The notes: a model not told the origin generated them from the letters alone. A stretch of 64,000 nucleotides of DNA from Pseudacidovorax sp. NFM-22 (GCF_021401245.1 NZ_JACBFY010000002.1:1054001-1118000); one strand, 5' to 3'. Shown: positions 27,346 through 37,323, numbered from the stretch's first letter. Program-made: numbers and translations.

Positions 27346-28353
27346 ATGTCCACCGTGCTCACTTCCGAGGCCGTGCCGCTGAAGGCGGCGCCCGCGAGGC
27401 GGCGGCTCTCGCCCTCGTCCGTCTTCGCGCTGGCGTTGATCGTGGCCGGCGTGGCCCTGGCCTTCATCGCGCAGGGCTACCAGCTCTTCCAGGCCACCAT
27501 GGTGCTGGCCTATGCGGTGGCGCTGGTGGGGCTGAACATCCTCACCGGCTACAACGGCCAGATCTCGCTGGGCCATGGCGCCTTCTTCGCCATCGGCGCC
27601 TATGCGGCCGGCATCCTCATGGACCGCGCGGGCGTGCCCTACTGGCTGGCGGTGCCGGCCGCGGGCGTCGTGAGCCTGGGGGTGGGCTACCTCTTCGGGC
27701 GACCGGCGCTCAAGCTCGAAGGCCTGTACCTGGCGCTGGCCACCTTCGCGCTGGGCGTGGCCATGCCGCAGCTGCTCAAGTACAAGCATCTGGAGGCGTG
27801 GACCGGCGGCGTGGGCGGCATCGTGCTGACCAAGCCCGAGGCGCCCTGGGGCCTGCCGCTGGATGCCGACCAGTGGTTCTACCTCTATGCGCTGGCCGTG
27901 GCGGTGCTGCTGTTCTGGGGCGCGCGCAACCTGATCGACAGCGGCAGCGGCTTGGCGCTGCGGGCCATCCGCGACCACGGCATGGCGGCCGAGGCCATGG
28001 GGGTGAACAACGCGCATGCCAAGTCCATGGCCTTCGCCGTCTCCGCCGGCTACACCGGCGTGGGCGGCGCGCTGGCGGCCATCGCGGTGCAGTTCGTGGC
28101 GCCGGATTCCTTCACCTTCTTCCTGTCGATCTCGCTGCTGGTGGGCATCGTGGTGGGCGGCGTGGGCACGTTGTGGGGGGCGCTGTTCGGCGCGCTGTTC
28201 ATCCTCTTCGTGCCGGGGCTGGCCGAGCAGGTGTCCAAGTCCGCGCCCTGGGCCGTGTATGGCGTGGTGCTGATCCTCTGCATGTTCGTGATGCCCGGCG
28301 GGGTGATGGGGCTGCTGCACCGGCTGCGGGCCCGGCTCGCCCGCGGTGGCTGA
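27346..28353 (+). CDS. ABC transporter permease (LivM-like)
   Basis: A protein of 335 residues, strongly hydrophobic, with the LivM hallmark NILTGYNGQISLGHGAFFAIGAY region near residues 62-84 and an EAMGVNNAHAK-type coupling helix that docks on the ATPase. It forms the second half of the transmembrane channel. The gene starts five bases after livH and is followed after 39 bases by a crotonase gene, so transporter and catabolic enzyme genes share a transcript. Confidence 0.92.
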   Translation: MSTVLTSEAVPLKAAPARRRLSPSSVFALALIVAGVALAFIAQGYQLFQATMVLAYAVALVGLNILTGYNGQISLGHGAFFAIGAYAAGILMDRAGVPYWLAVPAAGVVSLGVGYLFGRPALKLEGLYLALATFALGVAMPQLLKYKHLEAWTGGVGGIVLTKPEAPWGLPLDADQWFYLYALAVAVLLFWGARNLIDSGSGLALRAIRDHGMAAEAMGVNNAHAKSMAFAVSAGYTGVGGALAAIAVQFVAPDSFTFFLSISLLVGIVVGGVGTLWGALFGALFILFVPGLAEQVSKSAPWAVYGVVLILCMFVMPGGVMGLLHRLRARLARGG

Positions 28354-28392
28354 ATCTTCTACGCCTCGACCTTCAACGCCCAAGGAAACTGC

Positions 28393-29217
28393 ATGACCGC
28401 CGACACCGACACCGTGCTCCGCCTGCACCGCCACGACGAGGTGGCCGTGCTCACGCTGTGCAACACCGCGCGCCTGAACCCGCTGGGCATCGGCCTGCAG
28501 CAGCAGCTGCGTGCGCGGCTGGCCGAGCTGGCGGCCGATGCCGGCGTGCGCGCCGTGGTGCTCACCGGCGAGGGCAAGGGCTTCTGCGTGGGGGCCGACC
28601 TGCAGTCCATGGGCGGCGTGCCGGCCGGCGACGGGCGCACGCTGGGCGCGCACACGGCGGACACCATGCATGCGCTGTCCAACCGGCTGATCCTCGACCT
28701 GCAGGCCCTGCCCATGCCGCTGGTCTGCGCCGTCAACGGCGCGGCGGCGGGCGCCGGTGCGGGCCTTGCGCTCGCGGGCGACTTCACGCTCATGGCCCGC
28801 GCGGCCTACTTCTTCCTGCCCTTCCTGCCCCGGCTGGGCATCGTGCCCGACCTGGGCACCACCTGGTTCATCGAACGCCGGCTGGGCCGTGCACGGGCCA
28901 TGGGCCTGGCCCTGCTGGGCGAGCGCCTGTCGGCCCAGCAGGCGCTGGACTGGGGCCTGGTGTGGGGCTGCGTGGACGATGCCGCCCTGCAGGACGAGGC
29001 CCTCACCCTGGCCCACCGCCTGGCCCGCCTGCCCGCGCATGCCGCGATGGAGGCGCGCCGCGCACTGGACGCCGCCGCCACCGGCAGCCTGGCCGACCAG
29101 CTGCACTACGAGGCCGAGCGCCAGCGCGAACTGATCGACGGCGCAGCCTTCGCGGAGGGCGTGCGCGCCTTCGTGCAGAAGCGCGAGCCCGCGTTTCCGC
29201 CGCGCAGCGCAGGCTGA
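28393..29217 (+). CDS. Crotonase-fold isomerase (PaaG-like)
   Basis: A protein of 274 residues. The oxyanion block GFCVGADLQS is normal, but both hydratase Glu positions are lost (G124 in GAGAG and F144). An Asp in GIVPDLGTTW (D153) aligns with the catalytic Asp of PaaG and enoyl-CoA isomerases. It therefore probably shifts a double bond (delta3 to delta2) or isomerises a ring-derived acyl-CoA, rather than hydrating. It lies between the Liv-type permease and binding-protein genes. Confidence 0.87.
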   Translation: MTADTDTVLRLHRHDEVAVLTLCNTARLNPLGIGLQQQLRARLAELAADAGVRAVVLTGEGKGFCVGADLQSMGGVPAGDGRTLGAHTADTMHALSNRLILDLQALPMPLVCAVNGAAAGAGAGLALAGDFTLMARAAYFFLPFLPRLGIVPDLGTTWFIERRLGRARAMGLALLGERLSAQQALDWGLVWGCVDDAALQDEALTLAHRLARLPAHAAMEARRALDAAATGSLADQLHYEAERQRELIDGAAFAEGVRAFVQKREPAFPPRSAG

Positions 29218-29237
29218 TTCCCCATGCGCCCGCCCAA

Positions 29238-29282
29238 TCGTCGGAACCGACGATGGGCACCGGCAGAGGCGATTCCTACCAT
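29238..29282 (+). promoter_or_regulatory. Candidate activator site and promoter of the ABC binding protein (site 3 of 4)
   Basis: The dyad TCGTC-GGAACC-GACGA, a perfect 16-base palindrome, spans 29238-29253. GCGATTCCTA follows at 29269-29278, at exactly the spacing seen at 16937, and a -10-like TACCAT lies at 29277-29282. Confidence 0.68.
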
Positions 29283-29348
29283 CGCCTCGCGACCCCGCAC
29301 CAAGGCCCACACCACACAGAACGGGCCGACGACAACCAGGAGACAACC

Positions 29349-30563
29349 ATGCGCCTTTCCATCGCACGCGGCCTGGGGGCCGCGCTTGCCACCTTCTCGC
29401 TGCTGGCCCTGGCGCCTGCCGCGCAGGCCCAGAAGAAGTACGACACCGGGGCCAGCGACACCGAGATCAAGGTCGGCAACTTCGTGCCCTACTCCGGCCC
29501 GGCCTCGGCCTACGGCACCATCGGCAAGACCCATGCGGCCTACTTCGCCAAGCTCAACGCCGAAGGTGGCATCAACGGCCGCAAGATCACCTACCTGTCG
29601 GCCGACGATGCCTACAACCCCGCCCAGAGCGTGGAGCAGACCCGCAAGCTGGTCGAGCGCGACGGCGTGCTGCTGATGTTCGGCGCGCTGGGCACCTCGC
29701 ACAACCAGGCCGTGCAGCGCTACATGAACCAGCGCAAGGTGCCGCAGCTGTTCGTCTCCACCGGCGCCACGCGCTGGGGCGACCCCAAGAACTTCCCGTG
29801 GACCATGGGCTGGCAGCCCACCTACCAACTCGAAGGTGCGATCTTCGCGCGCCACATCATGGCCACCCGGCCCAATGCCAAGGTCGGCATCCTGATGCAG
29901 AACGACGACTTCGGGAAGGACTACCTCAAGGGCGTGATGGACGGCTTCGGCGACAAGGCCAAGCAGTTCATCGTCAGCCAGCAGACCTACGAGGTGACCG
30001 ACCCGACGGTGGACAGCCAGATGGTCGCGCTCAAGGGCTCGGGCGCCGACACCTTCATCAACATCACCACGCCCAAGTTCGCCGCCCAGTCCATCCGCAA
30101 GGCGGCCGACATCGGCTGGAAGCCGGCCCACTACCTGGTGAGCGTGTCGCTGTCGATCAGCTCGGTCATCAAGCCGGCCGGTGCCGACAACGCGCAGGGC
30201 ATCATCACCGCCACCTACCTGCGCGAGCCCTCCGACCCGAGCAACCAGGGCACGCGCGAACTGGCCGACTACCTGGCCTTCATGAAGCAGTACCACCCGG
30301 CGGGCGACCCGAACGATTCGCTCAACGTCATCGGCTATTCGCAGGCCCAGACGCTGGCCGAGGTGCTGCGCCGCTGCGGCGACGACCTGACCCGCGCCAA
30401 CGTCATGAAGCAGGCCGCCAGCCTGAAGATGGCGCTGCCCATGCTCTACCCCGGCATCACGCTCAGCACCGGCGCCGACGACTTCTTCCCCATCAAGAAG
30501 ATGCAGCCCGTGCGCTTCGACGGCACGCGCTACGTGCCTTTCGGCGAGCTGCTCGGCAGCTGA
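29349..30563 (+). CDS. ABC transporter substrate-binding protein (LivK/HAAT type)
   Basis: A protein of 404 residues with a signal peptide ending at AQA-Q (about residue 27) and a type I periplasmic binding fold (EIKVGNFVPYSGPASAYG, VLLMFGALGTSHNQAVQRYM). It is the periplasmic receptor of the Liv-type importer encoded just upstream. It has its own promoter with the shared dyad, separate from the ATPase/permease genes, and is the first gene of a unit continuing into an acyl-CoA ligase and thioesterase. Confidence 0.92.
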   Translation: MRLSIARGLGAALATFSLLALAPAAQAQKKYDTGASDTEIKVGNFVPYSGPASAYGTIGKTHAAYFAKLNAEGGINGRKITYLSADDAYNPAQSVEQTRKLVERDGVLLMFGALGTSHNQAVQRYMNQRKVPQLFVSTGATRWGDPKNFPWTMGWQPTYQLEGAIFARHIMATRPNAKVGILMQNDDFGKDYLKGVMDGFGDKAKQFIVSQQTYEVTDPTVDSQMVALKGSGADTFINITTPKFAAQSIRKAADIGWKPAHYLVSVSLSISSVIKPAGADNAQGIITATYLREPSDPSNQGTRELADYLAFMKQYHPAGDPNDSLNVIGYSQAQTLAEVLRRCGDDLTRANVMKQAASLKMALPMLYPGITLSTGADDFFPIKKMQPVRFDGTRYVPFGELLGS

Positions 30564-30602
30564 GCCACCACCGCATCGCCACCGCATCCAGGAGACACCG
30601 CC

Positions 30603-32252
30603 ATGTCCGAACCCCTCTTCGGCCTGATGCAGGACCGCCCACTGCTGATCTCGTCGCTCATCGAGCATGCGGCGCGCTTCCATCCGCGCACCGAGATCGT
30701 CTCGCGCCTGCCCGAGGGCGGCACGCACCGCACCGACTGGCTGGGCGTGCGCAACGCCGCCTGCCGCATCGCCAACGCGCTGCAGTCGCTGGGCATCCAG
30801 CGCGGCGATCGCGTGGCCACGCTGGCCTGGAACAGCTGGCGCCACCTGGCGCTGTACTTCGGCGTCTCGGGCACGGGCGCCGTGCTGCACACCGTCAACC
30901 CGCGGCTCTTTCCGGAGCAGATCGAGTACATCGCCAACCATGCCGAAGACCGCGTGCTGTTCTTCGACGTCACCTTCGCGCCGCTGGTGCAGAAGCTGGC
31001 GCCGAAGCTCAAGACCGTGAAGACCTACGTCTGCATGACCTCGCGCGAGCACATGCCCGCGCTGGACCTGCCCGACCTGCGCTGCTGGGACGAGCTGCTC
31101 GCCGCCCAGAGCGAGCACTACGACTGGCCCGACTTCGACGAGCGCACCGCGTCCTCGCTCTGCTACACCTCGGGCACCACCGGCAACCCCAAGGGCGTGC
31201 TCTATTCGCACCGCTCGACGATGCTGCACACGCTGATGGAGCTGGCGCCCGACACCTTCGGCATCAGCTCGCGCGAGACGGTGATGCTGATCGTGCCCAT
31301 GTTCCATGCCAACGGCTGGGGCACGCCCTATGCGGCGGCCATGGTGGGCACGCGGCTGGTGTTCCCGGGGCCGCACATGGACGGCGAGAGCGTCTACACG
31401 CTGATGAAGGACGAGCGGGTCACCTTCTCGCAGGGCGTGCCCACGGTGTGGCTGATGCTCTTCCAGTACCTGGACGCGCATCCCGAGATCGATCCGCGCC
31501 AGCTCGGCGTCAAGATGATCGGCATCGGCGGCGCCGCCGTGCCGCGCGCCATGCTGGAGCGCTTCGAGAAGCAGTTCGGCGCGCAGGTGGTGCAGGGCTG
31601 GGGCATGACCGAGACCAGCCCCATCGGCGTCATCAGCAAGCTGCTGCCCAAGCACGACAGCATGGCCGAGGACGAGCTGGTCAAGGTCAAGCTCAAGCAG
31701 GGCCGCGGCGTGTGGGGCGTGGACCTCAAGCTGGTCGACGACATGGGCGAGGTGCAGCCCTGGGACGGCCAGTCGCGCGGCCACCTGCGCGTGCGCGGTC
31801 CGTGGATCGCCTCGGGTTATTTCAAAGGAGAGGGCGGCTCGCCGATGGACGACGAGGGCTACTTCAACACCGGCGACGTCGCCACCATCGACACCGACGG
31901 CTACCTGCAGCTGGTCGACCGGGCCAAGGACGTGATCAAGTCCGGCGGCGAGTGGATCTCGTCCATCGACGTCGAGAACGCGGCCATGGGCCATCCGGGC
32001 GTGGCCGAGGCGGCCATCATCGGCGTGGCCCATCCCAAGTGGCAGGAGCGTCCGTTGCTGCTGGTGGTGCCGCGCGCGGGCCACCAGCCCACCAAGGAAT
32101 CGGTGCTCGACTTCCTGTCCACCCGCATCGCCAAGTGGTGGCTGCCCGACGACGTGGTGGTGGTGCCCGAGCTGCCCCACACGGCCACGGGCAAGCTGCT
32201 CAAGACGCGGCTGCGCGAGCAGTACCGCGACTACCGGCTGCCCACGGCATGA
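30603..32252 (+). CDS. Acyl-CoA synthetase (medium/long-chain fatty acid-CoA ligase)
   Basis: A protein of 549 residues of the AMP-forming ligase family, with the P-loop YTSGTTGNPKGV, the GWGMTETSP motif, the hinge DRAKDVIKSGGEWIS and the C-terminal Lys in TATGKLLKTRLRE. It activates a carboxylic acid to its CoA thioester with ATP. It follows the binding-protein gene by 39 bases, so uptake and activation are encoded together. The ATG is behind AGGAGAC. The chain-length class resembles medium/long-chain ligases, but specificity cannot be read. Confidence 0.92.
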   Translation: MSEPLFGLMQDRPLLISSLIEHAARFHPRTEIVSRLPEGGTHRTDWLGVRNAACRIANALQSLGIQRGDRVATLAWNSWRHLALYFGVSGTGAVLHTVNPRLFPEQIEYIANHAEDRVLFFDVTFAPLVQKLAPKLKTVKTYVCMTSREHMPALDLPDLRCWDELLAAQSEHYDWPDFDERTASSLCYTSGTTGNPKGVLYSHRSTMLHTLMELAPDTFGISSRETVMLIVPMFHANGWGTPYAAAMVGTRLVFPGPHMDGESVYTLMKDERVTFSQGVPTVWLMLFQYLDAHPEIDPRQLGVKMIGIGGAAVPRAMLERFEKQFGAQVVQGWGMTETSPIGVISKLLPKHDSMAEDELVKVKLKQGRGVWGVDLKLVDDMGEVQPWDGQSRGHLRVRGPWIASGYFKGEGGSPMDDEGYFNTGDVATIDTDGYLQLVDRAKDVIKSGGEWISSIDVENAAMGHPGVAEAAIIGVAHPKWQERPLLLVVPRAGHQPTKESVLDFLSTRIAKWWLPDDVVVVPELPHTATGKLLKTRLREQYRDYRLPTA

Positions 32253-33163
32253 GCGGTGCCGCCGCCCCTCCTCACGAAGCCATGCGCCGGCAGGCCTGGC
32301 GCCCGACGCGCGAGGCCTATGGGTGGCACACGGTCCTGGCGCCGCGCCATGCCGACCTGGACCTGCTGCGGCACCTGAACAATGCCGCGGTGATCGGGCT
32401 GCACATCGAGGCCCGGATGCGCTGGCTCGACGCCGTGCTGCCCCAGGCGGCGCCGGATGGCCTGCGCCTGCGCCCTGCCGGGCTCTGGACGGACTTTCTG
32501 GCCGAAGGCGCCTATCCCGCGGCGCTGGAGGCCGGCGTGGCGCTGCTGTGCGTGGATGCCGAGGCGGCCCACATCGCCACCGCCCTCTTCCAGCAGGGCC
32601 GCTGCATCGGCCTGCAGCACACCGAGCTGGCGGCCTGGCAGGACGGCGAGCGCGTGCCCCTGCCCGCGGCGCTCGTGCAGCAGCTGCGCCTGCACGAGCA
32701 GCCGCGCACCTTGCCTGCGGAGGCGCATGCGGCCTTCGGTGCGCCGGCCACCCAGGCCATCGAGGAACTGCTGGCCACCCGGTATGCCGACGTCGATGCC
32801 GAAGGACTGCTGTCCGACGTGGCGCTGGCCCGCTACCTGGAGCATGGCCGCTCCCGCTGGTGGCTCGATGGCGGCACCGACCCCAGCCGGCTGCCGCTCA
32901 CGGGTGGCGTCGACGTGATGGTGGCCCACATCGCCCTGCGCGTGCACCGCGCCACGCCCGTGCCGGTCACCTGGGGCCTGCGCACCGGCGTGCAGGCGCT
33001 GGGCCGCAGTTCGGTGGTGCTGCGCTGCCGGCTGTTCGACGGCGCGCTGCTGCAGGCCGACAGCGAGGCCGTGCTGGTTGCCATCGACCCCGTCACGCAC
33101 CGGCCGGCGACGCTGCCCGATGCGGTGCGCGAACGCTGGGCCGCGCTGCTGCCGGCGGCCTGA
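32249..33163 (+). CDS. Double hotdog acyl-CoA thioesterase family protein
   Basis: A protein of 304 residues built of two hotdog repeats of about 150 residues. The first has APRHADLDLLRHLNNAAVI and the second ATRYADVDAEGLLSDVALARYLEHGR, each a variant of the 4HBT active-site helix. Such proteins hydrolyse acyl-CoA or aroyl-CoA thioesters. Its ATG overlaps the ligase stop (ATGA at 32249-32252), so ligase and thioesterase are translationally coupled, perhaps to recover CoA from dead-end thioesters. Confidence 0.83.
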   Translation: MSGAAAPPHEAMRRQAWRPTREAYGWHTVLAPRHADLDLLRHLNNAAVIGLHIEARMRWLDAVLPQAAPDGLRLRPAGLWTDFLAEGAYPAALEAGVALLCVDAEAAHIATALFQQGRCIGLQHTELAAWQDGERVPLPAALVQQLRLHEQPRTLPAEAHAAFGAPATQAIEELLATRYADVDAEGLLSDVALARYLEHGRSRWWLDGGTDPSRLPLTGGVDVMVAHIALRVHRATPVPVTWGLRTGVQALGRSSVVLRCRLFDGALLQADSEAVLVAIDPVTHRPATLPDAVRERWAALLPAA

Positions 33164-33181
33164 AGCAGCGGCGCGGCACTT

Positions 33182-33227
33182 TCGTCCGTTCCGACGATTC
33201 CGGGTGCGGCGCCGGCTGCGCCATCAT
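33182..33227 (+). promoter_or_regulatory. Candidate activator site and promoter of the racemase (site 4 of 4)
   Basis: The dyad TCGTC-CGTTCC-GACGA spans 33182-33197 and shares the upstream CACTT with site 1. A weak -10-like CATCAT lies at 33222-33227, one base off the common offset. It is followed by the racemase gene. Confidence 0.58.
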
Positions 33228-33286
33228 CGGGGCAGGGACCGGCGACAAGGCCGGCCCGCGCCATGCACACACAAGGAGACAACGCG

Positions 33287-34369
33287 ATGGCAGGTCCGCT
33301 CCACGGCGTCCGGGTGGTCGAGTTCGCCGGCCTGGGCCCCGGCCCCTTCTGCGCCATGCTGCTGGCCGACCTGGGCGCGGAGGTGCTGCGCATCGTCCGC
33401 CCCGGCGTCGCGCCCGATCCGCAGGACATCACCACCCGCAGCCGCCGCCAGGTGGCCATCGACCTGCGCGGCCCCGACGGCCAGGCGGCGGCGCTGGCCC
33501 TCATCGACAAGGCCGACCTGCTGGTGGAGGGCTTCCGCCCCGGCGTGATGGAACGCCTGGGCCTGGGCCCCGACGACTGCCTGGCCCGCAACCCGCGCCT
33601 GGTCTATGGCCGCATGACGGGCTGGGGCCAGCACGGGCCGCTGGCCAAGGCGGCTGGCCACGACATCAACTACATCGCCATCAGCGGCGCGCTGCATGCC
33701 ATCGGCCGCGCGGGCGAGGCGCCGGTGCCGCCGCTCAACTACGTGGGCGATTTCGGCGGCGGCGGCATGCTGCTGGCCGTGGGCCTGCTGGCCGCGCTGC
33801 ACGAGGCCGGCCGCAGCGGCCGCGGCCAGGTCATCGACGCCGCCATGACCGACGGCACCGCCCTGCTCTCGGCCTTCATGTACGGCTTCAAGGCCAAGGG
33901 CCAGTGGAGCAACCAGCGTGGCGAGAACATGCTGGACGGCGGCGCCCACTTCTACGACACCTATGCCTGCGCCGACGGCAAGTACGTGGCCATCGGTGCC
34001 ATCGAGCCGCAGTTCTATGCCGAGCTGCGCGAGCGCTGCGGCATCCACGATCCGCTCTTCGACGGCCAGATGGACCCGGCCCGCTGGCCCCTGCTCAAGC
34101 TGCGGCTGGCGGATGTGTTCCGCACCCGCACCCGCGACGAATGGTGCGCGCTGCTCGAAGGCACCGACGCCTGCTTCGCCCCGGTGCTGGACTGGGACGA
34201 GGCGCCGCAGCATGCCCACAACCGCGCCCGCGGCACCTTCACCGAGGTCGATGGCGTGGTGCAGCCCGCGCCGGCACCGCGCTTCTCGCGCAGCACGCCC
34301 ACCGAGCCCGCCGCACCGCAGGCCGCCAGCCTGGACGAGGTGCTGGCCGCCTGGGGCGCCAGGGTGTGA
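33287..34369 (+). CDS. Alpha-methylacyl-CoA racemase (CaiB/BaiF family)
   Basis: A protein of 360 residues of the family III CoA-transferase fold. The racemase catalytic pair is in place: H125 in [11 protein letters not shown] and D155 in [11 protein letters not shown], aligning with H126 and D156 of the Mycobacterium enzyme. It interconverts (R)- and (S)-2-methylacyl-CoA so that branched acids can enter beta-oxidation. The ATG at 33287 behind AGGAGACAAC is preferred over 33263. This gene is the strongest hint that the locus handles alpha-methyl-branched acids. Confidence 0.9.
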   Translation: MAGPLHGVRVVEFAGLGPGPFCAMLLADLGAEVLRIVRPGVAPDPQDITTRSRRQVAIDLRGPDGQAAALALIDKADLLVEGFRPGVMERLGLGPDDCLARNPRLVYGRMTGWGQHGPLAKAAGHDINYIAISGALHAIGRAGEAPVPPLNYVGDFGGGGMLLAVGLLAALHEAGRSGRGQVIDAAMTDGTALLSAFMYGFKAKGQWSNQRGENMLDGGAHFYDTYACADGKYVAIGAIEPQFYAELRERCGIHDPLFDGQMDPARWPLLKLRLADVFRTRTRDEWCALLEGTDACFAPVLDWDEAPQHAHNRARGTFTEVDGVVQPAPAPRFSRSTPTEPAAPQAASLDEVLAAWGARV

Positions 34370-34388
34370 AGGGCGAGAGCAGACCGCG

Positions 34389-35951
34389 ATGACGATGTCC
34401 CTCACCCAATCCATCCACAAGGGCCGGCGCGAGAAGGCGGGCGAGACCGCGGCGATCTGCGGCGACGAGCGCCGCAGCTGGGCCGAGCTGGCGGGCCGCA
34501 TCGAGCGCCTGGCCGGCGCGCTGGCGGCGCTGGGCGTGGTGCCGGGCGACCGCGTGGGCATGATGGCCCTCAATTCGGTGCGCTACCTGGAGTACTTCTA
34601 CGGCTGCTGGTGGGCCGGCGCCGTGGTCAACCCGGTCAACATCCGCTGGAATCCGCACGAGGTCGCCTATTCGCTGGACGACTGCGACACCCGCGTGCTG
34701 ATCGTGGACGATGCCTTCGCCCCGCTGGTGCCGCAGCTGCGCCAGCTGTCGCGCAGCCTGCGCACGGTGATCTTCTGCGGCCGCGGCACGCCGCCCGCGG
34801 GCGCGCTGGACTACGAGGCCCTGCTGGCCGAGGCCGCGCCGCGCGACGACCTGCGCCGCGGCGGCGGCGACCTGGCCGCCGTCATGTACACCGGCGGCAC
34901 CACCGGCCGGCCCAAGGGCGTGATGCTGGGCCACGACAACCTGTACATCAATGCCCTGTCGAACGCGAGCGGGGTGCCGCGCGTGGGGGTCAAGGTGGGG
35001 CTGGTGGTCTCGCCCATGTTCCATGTGGCGGGCTGCGGCCTGTCGCTGCTGATGGCGCAGCGGCTGGTGCCGCAGGTCATCGTGCCGGCCTTCGACGAGG
35101 TGGCCATCATGGCGGCGGTGCAGGCGCACCGGGCCAACGAGATCTTCCTCGTGCCCACCATGATCAAGCGGCTGATCGAGCATCCGCGCTTCGCCGACTT
35201 CGACCTCTCCAGCCTCAAGCTGATGCTCTACGGTGCCGCACCCATCGACGCGACGCTGCTGGCGCAGGCCATGGCCGCCCTGCCCGGCGCCGACTTCGCC
35301 CAGGCCTACGGCATGACCGAACTGGCGCCCACCGTCGTCACCCTCGGCCCCGAGGAGCACCGCCCCGGCCCGCAGCGCGAGCGCCTGCTGCGCGCCGCCG
35401 GCCGGCCGGTGCCCATCGCCGAGGTGCGCATCGTCGACGGCGAAGGCCGCGAGCTGCCGCCCGGCGAGGTCGGCGAGATCACCGCCCGCGGCCCCATGGT
35501 CATGCAGGGCTACTGGAACAAGCCGGCCGAGACGGCCGCGGCGCTGCGGGACGGCTGGATGCACACCGGCGACATGGGCCGGCTCGATGCCGACGGCTAC
35601 CTCTTCGTGGTCGACCGGCTCAAGGACATGATCGTCAGCGGCGGCGAGAACGTGTATTCGGCCGAGGTGGAAAACGCCATCGCCCAGCTGCCGCAGGTGT
35701 CGATGTGCGCCGTCATCGGCGTGCCCGACGAGCGCTGGGGCGAGCGGGTGCATGCGGTGCTGGTGCTGCGCGAGGGCCAGTCGCTGGACGAAGCCGAGGT
35801 CATCGCCCACTGCCGCGCGCACATCGCCGGCTACAAGTGCCCGCGCTCGGTGGAGTTCCGCGCCGCGCTGCCGCTGTCGGCCGCGGGCAAGCTGCAGAAG
35901 TTCGAGCTGCGTGCCCCCTTCTGGGCCGGCCGCAGCCGCAACGTGAACTGA
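34389..35951 (+). CDS. Acyl-CoA synthetase (AMP-forming), second copy
   Basis: A protein of 520 residues with the adenylation P-loop YTGGTTGRPKGVM, the AYGMTELAP motif, the hinge DRLKDMIVSGGENVYS and the terminal Lys in LSAAGKLQKFELR. It resembles the fatty-acid and cyclic-acid ligases of the FadD3/FadK/cyclohexanecarboxylate type and differs clearly from the 30603 ligase. It begins 19 bases after the racemase and probably shares its promoter. Two ligases in one locus suggest either two substrates or reactivation of a shortened intermediate. Confidence 0.91.
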   Translation: MTMSLTQSIHKGRREKAGETAAICGDERRSWAELAGRIERLAGALAALGVVPGDRVGMMALNSVRYLEYFYGCWWAGAVVNPVNIRWNPHEVAYSLDDCDTRVLIVDDAFAPLVPQLRQLSRSLRTVIFCGRGTPPAGALDYEALLAEAAPRDDLRRGGGDLAAVMYTGGTTGRPKGVMLGHDNLYINALSNASGVPRVGVKVGLVVSPMFHVAGCGLSLLMAQRLVPQVIVPAFDEVAIMAAVQAHRANEIFLVPTMIKRLIEHPRFADFDLSSLKLMLYGAAPIDATLLAQAMAALPGADFAQAYGMTELAPTVVTLGPEEHRPGPQRERLLRAAGRPVPIAEVRIVDGEGRELPPGEVGEITARGPMVMQGYWNKPAETAAALRDGWMHTGDMGRLDADGYLFVVDRLKDMIVSGGENVYSAEVENAIAQLPQVSMCAVIGVPDERWGERVHAVLVLREGQSLDEAEVIAHCRAHIAGYKCPRSVEFRAALPLSAAGKLQKFELRAPFWAGRSRNVN

Positions 35952-35986
35952 AGTGAAGCGACCTGTCGACGCCGCGCTGCCAGAGC

Positions 35987-36009
35987 CCCTCTCCCCTCGC
36001 GGGAGAGGG
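35987..36009. repeat. REP-like hairpin
   Basis: Perfect nine-base arms CCCTCTCCC and GGGAGAGGG around CTCGC, followed by AGCAAC. Related CTCTCCC/GGGAGAG elements lie at 56807-56838 and 56884-56915. It may act as a terminator of the racemase/ligase unit, though no T-tract follows. Confidence 0.7.
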
Positions 36010-36066
36010 AGCAACGCCCACGCCGGCGACCCGATCCATCCGACGGCGCGGTTTCATGCCATGCGG

Positions 36067-36083
36067 GTGGCGCGTCGCGCCAC
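36067..36083. promoter_or_regulatory. Short dyad upstream of the acyl-CoA dehydrogenase
   Basis: GTGGCGC-GTC-GCGCCAC is a perfect seven-base dyad 59 bases upstream of the dehydrogenase start. It may be an operator or a small hairpin. The TCGTC-N6-GACGA dyad of the other units is not present in this gap. Confidence 0.4.
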
Positions 36084-36141
36084 GGAGAACTGACTTATCG
36101 CGCGGCCGGTGCGATCGGCTGCGTTCCGAAGGAGACAACAC

Positions 36142-37323
36142 ATGCCCCTGAACCTGACCCGCTCCTGGAGCAACGAAGAGCTGGAGGCGCTGCGCGACAC
36201 CGCCGTGCGTTTCATCGAATCCGAGATGCAGCCGCAGGACGAGGCCGCCCGACATCGCGGCCACGTCGGCCATGCGCTCTGGCGCCGCGCCGGCGAGCTG
36301 GGCCTGCTGTGCACCGACATCCCCGAAGAGTACGGCGGCGGTGGCGGCGACTTCCGGCACGAGGCGGTGATCTATGAAGAGATGGCGCGCCGCGGCCTTT
36401 CCGGCATGAGCAACTCGGTGCACTCCATCGTGGCGCACTACTTCCTCAACCATGGCACCGAGTCGCAGAAGCGCCAGTACCTGCCGCGCATGGCCCGCGG
36501 CGAGCTGATCGGTGCCATCGCCATGACCGAGCCCGGCGCCGGCTCGGACCTGCAGGGCATCCGTACCCGTGCCGAGCGGCAGGGCGACCACTACGTGCTC
36601 AATGGCAGCAAGACCTTCATCACCAACGGCTTCCTGGCCGGCGTGATCCTGGTCGTCTGCAAGACCGACCCCACGCAGGGCGCGCGCGGCACCTCGATCC
36701 TGATCGTGGAGACCGATGCGGCGCCCACGGGCGACGACGCGCCGGGCATGCAGCGCGAGGGCTTCCGCGTGGGCCGCGTGCTCGACAAGATGGGCATGAA
36801 GGCGCAGGACACCTCCGAGCTCTTCTTCGACAACGTGGTGGTGCCGGCCGACGGCCTGCTCGGCGGCCAGGAGGGCCAGGGCTTCTATCAGCTGATGGGC
36901 GACCTGCCCTACGAGCGGCTGATCATCGGCGTCAGTGCCGTCGCCTGCATGGAGGGCGCCTATGCCGCCACGCTGGACTACGTGCGCGAGCGCAAGGCCT
37001 TCGGCAAGCCCATTGCCGAGATGCAGAACACCAAGTTCAAGCTGGCCGAGGTGGCCACGCAGATCATGGTGGGCCGTGCCTTCATGGACCGCTGCGTCGA
37101 ACGCATCGTGGCCGGCGAGCTGGACACCGCCACCGCCTCCATGGCCAAGCTCTGGGGCTCGGAGGCGCAGGGCCGCGTGCTCGACGAGCTGGTGCAGCTG
37201 CATGGCGGCTACGGCTTCATGAACGAATACCTGGTCACGCGCATGTATGCCGACGCGCGGGTGCAGCGCATCTATGGCGGCACCAGCGAGATCATGAAGG
37301 AAGTCATCTCGCGGGCGCTGTGA
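36142..37323 (+). CDS. Acyl-CoA dehydrogenase
   Basis: A protein of 393 residues of the FAD-dependent acyl-CoA dehydrogenase family, with AMTEPGAGSDLQGIRT, FITNG and the C-terminal RIYGGTSEIMKE. The C-terminal Glu used by short- and medium-chain enzymes is Gly here (YGGT). A Glu in LPYERLIIG (E258) is at the position used by long-chain and isovaleryl-CoA dehydrogenases. That points to long or branched substrates. The ATG at 36142 behind AGGAGACAAC is preferred to 36109. The next gene starts three bases after its stop. Confidence 0.92.
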   Translation: MPLNLTRSWSNEELEALRDTAVRFIESEMQPQDEAARHRGHVGHALWRRAGELGLLCTDIPEEYGGGGGDFRHEAVIYEEMARRGLSGMSNSVHSIVAHYFLNHGTESQKRQYLPRMARGELIGAIAMTEPGAGSDLQGIRTRAERQGDHYVLNGSKTFITNGFLAGVILVVCKTDPTQGARGTSILIVETDAAPTGDDAPGMQREGFRVGRVLDKMGMKAQDTSELFFDNVVVPADGLLGGQEGQGFYQLMGDLPYERLIIGVSAVACMEGAYAATLDYVRERKAFGKPIAEMQNTKFKLAEVATQIMVGRAFMDRCVERIVAGELDTATASMAKLWGSEAQGRVLDELVQLHGGYGFMNEYLVTRMYADARVQRIYGGTSEIMKEVISRAL